From contig JADGJH010001373.1 in NCBI GenBank assembly GCA_027596945.1, forward strand, positions 1 through 10,366: DNA of 10,366 bases, written 5' to 3'. A program made the translations under genes and the position numbers. A model generated the notes under the pieces. It was not told where the DNA came from. It worked only from the letters and a program-made list of their open reading frames with translations, and did no database searches. This document shows positions 1 through 7,560 of this stretch, piece after piece. The DNA comes from Physocladia obscura. Taxonomy: Eukaryota; Chytridiomycota; Chytridiomycetes; Chytridiales; Chytriomycetaceae. The number at the start of each line of letters is the position of its first letter. Position 1 is the first letter of the stretch.

Positions 1-780
1 TTTTAATGGCGGCATGTTATCAGCCAATCCAATGCGGTGAATAATATCTTCGACAAGTTTTAGAAACTGGTTCATGATAATTCTGGTCAGCCTAATTATG
101 AATACATATTTTTAAAAAACCTTCATAAATCCAGATGTATTGTCTTTATACAGTTCTGAAATTCCGCTAAGCTCCTTTGCAAGCGGGATTCCCATTTCAG
201 CACAAGCAGTAAGAAACTGATACACGTTCTCCTTGCAAGGTTTAGTTGGATAATTTCCAACAGTTAAGTGCGAAACATCACTCGGAGAAAGAAAAGCGCC
301 ATTTACGGTTGCAGCGAGTTCATTATAGATAACGCAAAGAGGCGCGCCTTTGTTTTGTGAATGAAAGATTCAAAACATTAAAAAACCAAATAGAGCAGAC
401 GCACCAAGTTTGAAAGTATGCCATAAAACTTCCACAGGTTCCGCAATAGTTGGCAGAGCTTCGTCAGAGGATTGAACAAGGTAATTGTCGATGCCATCAG
501 GGAAGAGGTAAAACTCAAAAAGAGGAAACGAATAAAGCGTGGCAATCAGATCGATACAGCGCTTAAAGAGCGGCTTGACGGAGTTTTCTGACACGCTTGC
601 AGAGGTATTGATGAAACTAGTGGAGGTCGCGCTTGAGTTCAGATTGACGCTCAGACTGGCGGGATTGTTGATAATCGTGGGCTGGTTTACGCTTAAACTG
701 CCCTTGCGTTGCATAGCGGCCAGGCCGGGCGTTGCCGCGGTGGCGTTGCTCTTGCGACGGGCCATTCCAAGTGAAGTCAT
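1..780 (-). CDS. CDC24: Cdc24-like Rho guanine-nucleotide exchange factor, N-terminal part (runs off left edge)
   Basis: I read three exons on the minus strand: 780-405, 347-121 and 66-1, with introns 404-348 (57 bp, donor GTGCGT, phase 1) and 120-67 (54 bp, weak donor GTTTTT, phase 0). Together they give the first 223 residues. The start at 780 gives MTSLGMARRKS, then a Ser/Asn/Thr-rich tail of about 70 residues. From about residue 72 (KPLFKRCIDLIATLY) the sequence follows the calponin-homology-like domain of fungal Cdc24: PVEVLWHTFKLG joined by splicing to APLCVIYNEL, then KENVYQFLTACAEMGIP and LYKDNTSGFMK. The expected DH, PH and PB1 domains would lie beyond position 1. In yeasts Cdc24 activates Cdc42 at sites of polarised growth; that is family knowledge. 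The long variable N-terminus is normal for the family. The second splice junction is the least certain part: the alternative acceptor at about 89 puts the downstream reading out of family register. Confidence 0.8.
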
Positions 781-852
781 CTGATCCGGTCGTACGATCC
801 GTTTGTTTCGATTGTTTGGTCAGTTGGCTTTGGTGATTGGAGGCGTTTTTCA
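781..852. promoter_or_regulatory. Upstream region of the CDC24-like gene (presumed 5' UTR/promoter)
   Basis: Only 72 bp separate the CDC24-like start codon (780, minus) from the plus-strand ATG at 853. If both were real genes they would share a promoter. I see no clear TATA box or other core element, and the 5' UTR of CDC24 probably extends further right. Weak call based on position only. Confidence 0.25.
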
Positions 853-921
853 ATGAACAGAAAAATCGCAAATTGGATTGGGTTTTGCGTCTTTTGTTTT
901 GCTTTTGTATTCTTGATGTGA
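853..921 (+). pseudogene. Signal-peptide-like short reading frame, probable remnant of a first exon
   Basis: Plus-strand ATG at 853 opens 22 codons with a basic start (MNRK) and a strongly hydrophobic stretch (WIGFCVFCFAFVFL), ending in TGA at 919-921. This is the shape of the first exons of the two secreted-protein genes downstream. A T-rich stretch ending in AG at about 1003 could be an acceptor, after which one frame reads SARLSESIFVKQKTMGKL before a stop. I found no donor that joins the two parts in frame with the phase-1 pattern seen downstream. I read it as a decayed first exon; chance is possible because 22 hydrophobic codons in T-rich DNA are not rare. Confidence 0.25.
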
Positions 922-1196
922 CTATCAAAAATGCAATTAATCTTTTCAAATAGCTCTCTCCTTTTCTTATTCATTTTCTTGTTACAAACAGCTTTTTTTT
1001 TAGCCTCAGCCCGTCTGTCAGAAAGTATTTTTGTAAAACAGAAAACAATGGGCAAACTCCAATCAGTATCAGCCGCATAGAAAGACGGATACCATATATA
1101 ATTAAAATATATTAAATCAACGACATTCTGGATTTTAAGTATCGCAATTGACTCACCTGCCATTTTCATGATCGAAATAAGAAGGAAAGCAATCAT

Positions 1197-1585
1197 GTCA
1201 CCATTCCAAAATCCAGAACTACATCTGTACTATCTTCAGATTCATTTCAACAAAACTCACCGATTTTCCAAAATTTAAAATTGTAGCAAGCCTTCAAAAT
1301 CTATACAAACCAAAAAGTCACAAAAAGAAAATGCGCAACCGAACCCAGCATTAGTTGAAATACAGCAACACCAAATTTGCCGGTTGAAAAATTGGCAAAT
1401 AATAATGCTCTTTTAATCGATCTGATCAATTTTGTAGAAGCTAGAACCGAACTGCTCCTGTAACGAGTTAAAGAACTAGAAGAGGCGGCTATCAAATTTT
1501 CTCAGCCAATCAAAACAAATGAACAAGTAGATTTTCGTCATTATTTGAAAGAGCTAATTTCGAAAGTTCTTATCAAAATGTTATA
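1197..1585 (+). pseudogene. Decayed coding fragment related in style to the downstream secreted proteins
   Basis: Coding-like text on the plus strand changes frame. Frame A reads VTIPKSRTTSVLSSDSFQQ (from 1197, ends at TAG 1284). Frame B reads KPSKSIQTKKSQKENAQPNP (from 1288). Frame A resumes at 1359 with PNLPVEKLANNNALLIDLI, meets an in-frame TAA at about 1460, and continues with RVKELEEAAIKFSQPI and VDFRHYLKELISKVLIKML before TAA at 1583-1585. The Leu/Glu/Lys heptad-like piece and the DF-x-x-Y-L motif resemble parts of the large gene (coiled coil near residue 110; DFRKYF and DFSQYL linkers). The shifts and stop are too close together to be explained by introns of the length used here. A pseudogene is the simplest reading; sequencing error at A-runs could explain one shift but not the stop. 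Confidence 0.4.
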
Positions 1586-1891
1586 ATTATTATTTGAACA
1601 TTTTATTTTAACAAGAAGGCTGCAACGACGCCCGAATGAATCCTTTGCTCAAACGAAAAAATGGGCGAATATGAAGTATACGTGCAAAGGCAAGAACTGA
1701 AAAAAATGGTGAGGAATGGAAAATCACATACAGCTGGATCACCAACCGTGCTGTTAAAAATCTAAAAATCATGACAGATACATCAATTAAAAAAATCAAG
1801 AGGATTTTAGGATAATTTGAAAAGGTTGTATTCGTTAGTAGATTTCAATGATAAAGAAATTGTTTTATTGTTGATCAAAAGAACAAAAAGA
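1586..1891. other. Intergenic stretch with one unexplained 34-codon reading frame
   Basis: Nothing here can be assigned. The only item of note is a plus-strand frame at 1661-1765 starting MGEYEVYVQRQELKKMVRNG and ending at TAA; its composition looks protein-like and it has few hydrophobics. It has no upstream exon in frame (stop at 1637) and I recognise no family. It could be a piece of the same decayed locus. The 3' part (1808-1891) would hold the promoter of the next gene; an in-frame stop at 1808 limits its start. Confidence 0.3.
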
Positions 1892-2424
1892 ATGTATAAT
1901 GTCAAAAAATTGATGAGACCTCCATCGAAATTTCCAAGTTTTTCAATTTTGTTTGTTGTAAGGGTCGTTGCACTGACTGCTGGTGAGTAAACTTCGTAAA
2001 ACTTTCCTTGAGTTTAACAATATGCAACTTAGCGATTTCGTATGCTATCAAATATGAAAGTCGCACACCCACTTTTCCGTCTGCCAACATTTCATTTTCG
2101 ACTGCACTCTACCATATTTTCCCACAAGAAGTTTGGAGAACTGAAAATTCTAAAGTTCCAGTACGACCTAAATTGGCGCAAAAGCTATCGCACTGGCTCC
2201 AAGCATATACTACGTTCACCACCGAAATCGAACCAATATTAGCGCAACAGGTAGTCGACCACACAACTCAACAACAAACCGAACAAATAGTTGATCATGA
2301 TGACAATTTGGAGTTGCTTTCGCAGCAGGCAGTCGCCATTCATGCACAAATTCAAGAATTGAAGAAGCGAATCAAAGATGAAAGCAAACCAAACAAGAAT
2401 TTCGGTCTCTTTAATCATAAATAA
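1892..2424 (+). CDS. Small secreted protein with C-terminal coiled coil, two exons, unknown function
   Basis: Exon 1 is 1892-1982 and exon 2 is 2033-2424, joined over a 50-bp intron with a consensus donor GTGAGT and acceptor ACTTAG in phase 1; the product is 160 aa. Two in-frame ATGs are possible: 1892 (MYNVKKLM...) and 1913 (MRPPSKF..., 153 aa). The first is preferred only because it comes first. Exon 1 encodes a signal peptide (hydrophobic SILFVVRVVALTA); cleavage near ALTA-AISYA would fall at the splice junction. The mature part is hydrophilic, rich in Gln, Thr and Ala, with no cysteine, and ends in a probable coiled coil (LELLSQQAVAIHAQIQELKK). Gene layout (signal exon, then phase-1 intron) matches the larger gene 364 bp downstream, and its coiled coil resembles the one near residue 110 there. 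I do not recognise a family. Reading the second exon alone would miss the signal peptide. Confidence 0.65.
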
Positions 2425-2466
2425 TTTTTATTTATTTATGAGTGTTTTGTGAAGACTTCTCCTTAT

Positions 2467-2472
2467 AATAAA
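2467..2472 (+). terminator. Possible polyadenylation signal AATAAA of the small secreted gene
   Basis: AATAAA lies 43 bases after the stop codon at 2424, in an AT-rich stretch that also holds TTTTTATTTATTTATG. Position suits a 3' end signal. A second AATAAA occurs near 2714, close to the next gene. Motif evidence only. Confidence 0.4.
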
Positions 2473-2788
2473 ATGAATCAGAAGTTTCTGTCTTGCGGAA
2501 AAATTTAAACCCGAATTATTCCGCCTGAAAAATCAAGCCTTAAAGTTACTGCTTACATGACTCTTCTAACATCACCTTGGATTGAATCTTGAAAAGCTTG
2601 TAAACAAGTGGAAATATGTTGCTTGAATAAGCTGTTATGGGTTTAATTTGAATGAAGTTTGAAAACGTAAGAAGTGGCATAAAATTTTTTATCCGTTTTG
2701 TCTGCCATTGTTTTGAATAAAGAAAAAAGGGATTTTTTCATTGTTGTGAAAATCTGGAATCAAAAACCGTTTCAACAGCACTGAATCA
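2473..2788. promoter_or_regulatory. Intergenic region upstream of the large secreted gene
   Basis: No reading frame is supported here. It carries the 3' end of the small gene and presumably the promoter and 5' UTR of the large gene. An in-frame TGA at 2747-2749 with no ATG between it and 2789 fixes 2789 as the first possible start of the large gene in that frame. I see no clear core promoter motif. Confidence 0.3.
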
Positions 2789-5700
2789 ATGGTTCAACAT
2801 CAAAACACGCCAACAAAAAAGCGATCACTTCGTTTTTTCCTATTGTTCACTGGTAAGTTAAAATAAAAATAACCTACATAATATCGTCTCATTTTTTTCA
2901 ATTAAATTAGGCTGTGCATATTTAATGAAAAACGGTTGCGTGAACGCTTTTGTTTTTGGGAACTCACAACTTGAAAGAAACGAAAATTCTTTGCTCAGCA
3001 CAGTCTTCAAATTTAATGAGCTTCCCGATATCAAAAAAACACAAAAAAAAAACCAAAACACGTTCAATTCATTCACAAATTTCATCAAAAGTAGTGTTAC
3101 AATTTTTGGGCCTGAAGACAGCAACTCAATTCCGGAAATAGCGCGATTTGGAAATGTGGCAATAAATCCCAAAAGGGAACTAGAATCACTGGAAAAACAA
3201 GAGCGAGAATTATTGGAAAAAATACAAACGCAGAAATCAAAGATATCAGTTCCAGATGCTCGCGCTTCTCCAACTGAAGAAGTTGGCGTGAGAAATAAGA
3301 TTTTGGAATATTTTAGCCGTCCGTTTTCAAAATTCAATTTCTTAGATTCTATTCCATTCACTTCATATTTGTACAACACTATTTCGCCGATTCTCGCTGG
3401 TAATAATTTAGAGCCGAATGATAACCATCTGGTGGAAACAAAAAAGATTGAAAAAGATATTAAACCAGAAATTAAGTCTGAAAAATTGGGCAACAATGTC
3501 GATGACGAAGATGTAGTTAAAGTATTGACGGCACTGTATAAATCGGCATTAAAAGGTCAATTTTATCTCCAATTTTGTTTCCTTCTTTTTTTTTTTTTAA
3601 ATGTAGCATTCAGGCAGCGTTCCATCTGCACGATTACTAAAAAAATTGCTGGCAATTGATGAAGACTTGTATAAGCTTGAGGAAAAGTTGCCTCAAACTT
3701 CAGTCGAAAAAACGAAATCGCAAAATAGTGAAAACGATAGTAAGCAGGATAATATTTTAAGCAAAACCGTTCCTGAGTCCCCATTTCAATCTATCTTGAA
3801 CTTAAAATTGAAAAAAGGTTCACTGGCTTCAGAAATTTTACAAAAATTTATTAACACTCTTGCAAATGCTTCTGAAAATTCAAAAAATGAAGAAACTGGA
3901 GAAGTCTTTGTTGACAATCTTGAAAATTCGGATGGAAATGAAAATATCAAAAACTTCGGACCTGATTTGCAACTAGAATGGTTGAAAAATCAAGTGAACA
4001 AGATGACAACAGTTGGTGACCCAGACTATGTTCAGGAATTTTCACCTGGTCCGATTTTTATAAATCAAAAGAGGATTCTTGCTGGTAAGAGAATATAGTT
4101 TCTAATATCCAACTCATAAACCAATTTAGAGAGTGAAAACTTTAGCAGTGAAGATTCAAAAGAAATGAAACAAGAACAAAAAAGGGAGAATAATTTATAC
4201 AGCTATTTTGCTTCACAATCGCCAACTGGTCCTGCATCACAAGAAAAAGTCCCGGAAATAGTTGTGGTGTTGGGGAGTCTAATTCGAGCTGCAAAAACCG
4301 GCAGCAAACCTGCTCAAGATTTACTTGCTAAACTCGCCTTTTTAGACAAACTTGTTTCCAGTAACGCGGATCTGCATCTGACAGACTTTGTTGAAAAACT
4401 TTCCGAATCATCCGGTTGGGTTCAACAAGAGCCTGTGGCACCTTTATTGATGAGTTTGAAACAATCTGCTGAAAAAGGGGATCTGCTGGCATCGCTACTG
4501 CTCAAAAAGTTTTTTGATGCCCTTGTTTCCACTCCAGAAAATGCAAACAATGACGGGAAAATATTCGCCACATATTTTAAATCACCTGTTAGGGAAGAAT
4601 TTCAATTAGCGCCAACATCAAAGTTTTTGAAATTTGTTAAAACCCTTGTGGGACATGGGAACCAGCCAGCCGCAACTTTTTTGCAATCTTTGAGTAAAAT
4701 GCTAGTGGACAACAAAAGTCAGCATCTTGCATCATTTAAGGACATATTTATAAACACTTTTTCGGCAGCTCAACACAGTCCTTTGGTCAATTCTCAGACG
4801 GAAAACTTCGTAAATTATGTTTCTAAGGCGACAAGCCAAGGAAATCCAACGTCAGCAAGTCTTCTTGCTGAGATTTTGGCCGCCGCTTCAAGAACAGACT
4901 TGCCAATTTTTAAGTTAGAAAAAGGCACACCATTGAGTTTATTAAAAGACGCGTCCAAAGTTTCAGGAAGAGAAATTAAAACTGGACTAAATAGTGCAAT
5001 TGCAAGAAATATTCAAAAAATTAAATCCGATCTGAGTAAATATTTCGTAATTTCAAATGATGAGCTGTCTTTTGATCAAGAGAGACCAATATTTATTACG
5101 CAAGATCAAAATCAACATTTGAACCACGAAAAGTCAAAACAAGATGGTGAAGATCAGTTCGATTTTCGGAAATATTTTGTTTCTGAAGGTTATGGGGAGC
5201 ATCCAGACAAAAAATCTCCGATTTTTACGAAACAAAAAGTCGACCCGCATTTTGAATTGCCAAGCTTTTTAAAAAAATCAACAAAACCGAGTAAACTCGA
5301 CTTTTCACAGTATTTAACTAGTGTTGAAAATGATGGTATAGCATCAAAAATTTTGATTTTATTTGCTGAATGTATTTTTCTTCTTTTGTTGTCAGTAAAA
5401 ACGCCTGAATTTGCATCACTGAGAGATTTTTTTGTGAAGCAGAAAGTTGGAAACTATGAACCAGTTGCTCCACTAGTACAACAACTCAGAAATTTTTCCG
5501 AAACCGGCAATTCGGCAGCATCTTTTTTACTTAACTCATTCTTGAAAGCTCTTGTGTCAGACTCTGATCCTCCAGCACAACTTGCAGACCAAGTTTTTGT
5601 TCAATACTTTGAATCAGCCAAAAATTTGAAGAAGAAACCATCCGATCCAGCTGTTGACTTCATTCAGTTCGCTGGAAATCTTGGGAAAAAAGGAAACAAG

Positions 5701-6941
5701 AATGCAGCAAGCCTTCTCAGCTCACTCAAAGATATTGTAGTTGATGGAACCTTAACCGAGATTGCCTCTTTCAAAAATATGTTTGTTGACATTTTCGACA
5801 ACGCGAAAATTTTGAATGATGGTCCTGCTACGGGTTTCTTGAATTATCTTGATCGTGCTGCTTCAAAAGGAAACAATGCGGCCCGTTCTTTGCTAAAAGA
5901 AACAGATATTTCAAGTCAGCCGTTATTTTCTAAAACATCCAAATCAGAGCTTCAAAGGCAGGAAAATGGATTTTTAAATCGATTGATTGAAATTTCAAGG
6001 AAGTACCTTGTTTTGGATGAAAGTCAAGAAGAGTCTGCTCGGAGTGACAAAGATAGAACGCTTGAAAAACGTCGGGCTTGGCCCATATTTTCAAGAATTA
6101 CTCGGAACATTGCCTCAATTCTTGCGAATGGCGAAGGTACAATTTCTTGTCTGCATACTTCCAATAAAAATTAAACCTTTCAGATTACAAACAAGCTGAA
6201 TCGGTGCCAATTGACATCCAATTTGCTGCTGACAAAGAGAAACAAGAAAATCCAGAGAACTTCAATGCAAATACCAAAACCCTTTTCAAAAATTTCGTGA
6301 TGGAAATTCAGAATCAATTTGACCAAATCAACTTTGATTACAAAATAAAACCAGACAATGACCAGCAAGAATCTAAATGGTTCCATAATCGTGATAAATG
6401 TGAAAATAAGCTAAAAAATGGAGAATTCGAAACAGGTGATTTACGCAATTGGGTAACTGCTATTGAGCCGGAAAGTGAAGGGACCATAAAGGTGCATTCA
6501 TATTTCCAATCAAATGATATAAAAATTGGACTCTTTAAAAACCATGGGCCTGGGTCATATGTCTTGTTTCAAGATATTAAAGTCGCAAAGGACGATATAC
6601 TAATGTTTAAATATCGAATTGAAAATCAAAGCAAAGACGGATTCAAAATCAATTCCAAGCAAATGTCTCAACACATCATTCCAAGTCAGCAAATTCGTAT
6701 TGATATTGTTGAGCCATGGTTTGAAGATTGGTTCACGGCAAAAGGAGATACTGGAGTTTTGGGTCATGTTTTGAAGCCCGAAGAAGCCCAAAATGAATCT
6801 AATCAAGGATGGCGGCTTGCTAAATTGAATTTAACTAGATTTGAAGGGAAAACTGTACGGCTGGCTTTCAGATTAGTGAATAACCAAGATGTGATGACAG
6901 TTGGTATTACACAAGTGAAGGTCAAAAACAGTGAATGCTGA
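2789..6941 (+). CDS. Large secreted repeat protein with C-terminal jelly-roll-like domain, six exons, 1294 aa
   Basis: Exons: 2789-2852, 2911-3555, 3614-4084, 4130-5335, 5396-6136, 6184-6941; introns of 58, 58, 45, 60 and 47 bp, all phase 1. Summed exons are 3885 nt, exactly 1295 codons with TGA at the end. Domain order: signal peptide (residues 1-34; KKRSLR then FFLLFTGCAYLM, possible cut after VNA); coiled coil (about 108-135, RELESLEKQERELLEKIQ); helical repeats of about 60 residues starting near 226, 293, 434, 497, 557, 618, 820, 881 and 940, with a core A-x-K-G-N-x-x-A-A-x-L-L; linkers with a KY[FL]V...PIF motif; C-terminal domain about 1115-1294 (NGEFETGDLRNW, VLFQDIKV, IRIDIVEPWF, GKTVRLAFRLVNNQD), which resembles galactose-binding/CBM-type jelly rolls common in bacterial secreted proteins. 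The mature protein has only two cysteines (1115 and 1294), bracketing that domain. A secreted or surface binding role is inference. No family is recognised for the repeat. Confidence 0.72.
2853..2910 (+). other. Intron 1 of the large secreted gene (phase 1)
   Basis: Consensus donor GTAAGT at 2853, acceptor AAATTAG at 2904-2910 after a T-rich tract, 58 bp. Removing it joins the basic/hydrophobic first exon to GCAYLMKNGCVNA and completes the signal peptide. Without it the long frame would have no secretion signal. Confidence 0.8.
3556..3613 (+). other. Intron 2 of the large secreted gene (phase 1)
   Basis: Donor GTCAAT at 3556, a very strong pyrimidine tract (about 3580-3598), acceptor CATTCAG ending at 3613. 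The nearer AG at 3606 would give a frame that stops within 17 codons. The chosen acceptor restores a complete helical repeat across the junction: ALYKSALKG joined to SVPSARLLKKLLA. Confidence 0.75.
4085..4129 (+). other. Intron 3 of the large secreted gene (phase 1, 45 bp)
   Basis: Donor GTAAGA at 4085, acceptor AATTTAG at 4123-4129, in-frame stop inside (TAG at 4096). At 45 bp it is the shortest intron in the gene. The join gives a continuous acidic linker, E-S-E-N-F-S-S-E-D, into exon 4. Confidence 0.72.
4436..6060 (+). repeat. Duplicated coding block: two sets of three 60-residue helical repeats
   Basis: Repeats starting near residues 497, 557 and 618 (about 4438-4890) correspond in order and spacing to those near 820, 881 and 940 (about 5467-5900). 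Matching pairs: EPVAPLLMSLKQSAEKGD with EPVAPLVQQLRNFSETGN; LASFKDIFINTF with IASFKNMFVDIF; NFVNYVSKATSQGNPTSA with GFLNYLDRAASKGNNAAR. The match continues into the linker (SKYFVISNDE...PIF with RKYLVLDESQ...PIF). The second copy fills exon 5, a 1-1 symmetric exon, so duplication at exon level is likely. The DNA is clearly diverged, so the event is not recent. Confidence 0.75.
5336..5395 (+). other. Stop-free 60-bp intron hidden inside a long open frame (phase 1)
   Basis: GTATAG at 5336, a pyrimidine-rich run from about 5373 (TTTTTCTTCTTTTGTTGTCAG) and acceptor at 5395. Its length is a multiple of three and it has no stop, so a simple ORF scan reads straight through it and adds 20 residues including ILILFAECIFLLLL. 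Reasons to call it an intron: phase 1 like the other four, length typical of the gene, strong acceptor, the only cysteine between residues 35 and 1114 would be inside it, and it would be the only membrane-like stretch in the protein. A true membrane segment cannot be fully excluded without RNA. Confidence 0.7.
6137..6183 (+). other. Intron 5 of the large secreted gene (phase 1, 47 bp)
   Basis: Donor GTACAA at 6137, acceptor CTTTCAG ending at 6183. Without splicing, exon 5 ends at TAA 6172-6174 after twelve non-matching residues. Splicing gives LANGE-DYKQAESVPID and carries the frame into the C-terminal domain. Confidence 0.75.
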
Positions 6942-7560
6942 TACTGAGAATTATCAATTATATTTTTTTTACTTATTTTATGATTGACATGAACAATTGG
7001 AAAAGTGACAATTTTTCCAGTATTCAGATCTTTTCATGTTGCTCATTCATCATTAAATTGCCTGAAAATTCTCATGTCTGATTCATTTGTAAATTCCTGT
7101 TTGCCTTTCTAGATGGTACTATATTGAAATCTGGCATGACCATACAAAAATGAAAAAATAGTGTTGTAATAATTTCAAAATGAGCTGATAAGTGTTTTCT
7201 AACAGCTCTGGAAAATATACTATTGGATGACTTTTGCAAATGAGTTAATTTTGGCAAATCACTGAATTCAGTAGCAAAATTTGAGGGTTTATCAAAAGCC
7301 AAACAAGTCACATGAAATTGTCTTTTATTCTTTTTCTTTCCTTCTTTTGACATCAAAAACTACTCAAATCCAACTCATTTTCTTTTCTTTATTATTGGCC
7401 TTATCAAATAAAAACAGTTTTATCTTAAGTATTAAACATCAAGCCCAACTAAACCCCATACTACTATCTTGAACTCTTATAATTTAGTTCTGAGATACAC
7501 AGTATTGAATTAGTTGACTCAAGCAGCTACAGCTACCAGCAAAGTGTTCTACTATTTTCT
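6942..7560. other. 3' flank of the large gene grading into CpG-free sequence; one minus-strand relic frame
   Basis: AT-rich, no CpG at all. A minus-strand open frame at 7356-7072 reads FDKPSNFATEFSDLP and LTHLQKSSNSIFSRAVRKHL, followed by a hydrophobic stretch; it looks more protein-like than chance but has no recognised family and no obvious partner exons. It may be an old mobile-element fragment like those further right. No clear AATAAA follows the stop codon at 6941 within 100 bases. Confidence 0.3.

Noticed and set aside
341..348. Palindrome GGCGCGCC
   Set aside because: It covers the splice acceptor of CDC24 exon 2 and the codons for Gly-Ala-Pro. There is no reason to see a separate site.
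777..1196. 139-codon minus-strand frame upstream of CDC24, with a hydrophobic start and a GTGAGT donor
   Set aside because: The only nearby acceptor would make a 29-bp intron, the rest is low-complexity Lys-rich text, and it overlaps the CDC24 start. I could not build a convincing gene, though a CDC24 5' leader exon is possible.
2858..3496. 212-codon minus-strand open frame opposite exon 2 of the large gene
   Set aside because: It is the shadow of the plus-strand exon. Its product is a Phe/Ser/Leu-rich mirror, and the plus strand has the signal peptide, consensus splice sites and repeats.
3588..3599. Long T run as a possible transcription terminator
   Set aside because: It is the pyrimidine tract of intron 2 in a eukaryotic gene, and the reading frame continues after splicing.
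4430..5970. Sel1-like or TPR repeats
   Set aside because: The A-x-K-G-N-x-x-A core recalls Sel1, but the period is about 60 residues, not 34-44, and the conserved Tyr/Trp positions of Sel1 and TPR are missing.
4165..6174. A single-exon 669-aa gene starting at the internal ATG
   Set aside because: It would lack the signal peptide and upstream repeats, keep a likely intron as a membrane segment, and end in intron sequence at TAA 6172. The spliced model joins all parts in one frame with equal phases.
6204..6941. A separate gene starting at GTG 6204
   Set aside because: GTG starts are a bacterial convention. A good acceptor at 6183 joins this frame to exon 5 in phase 1.
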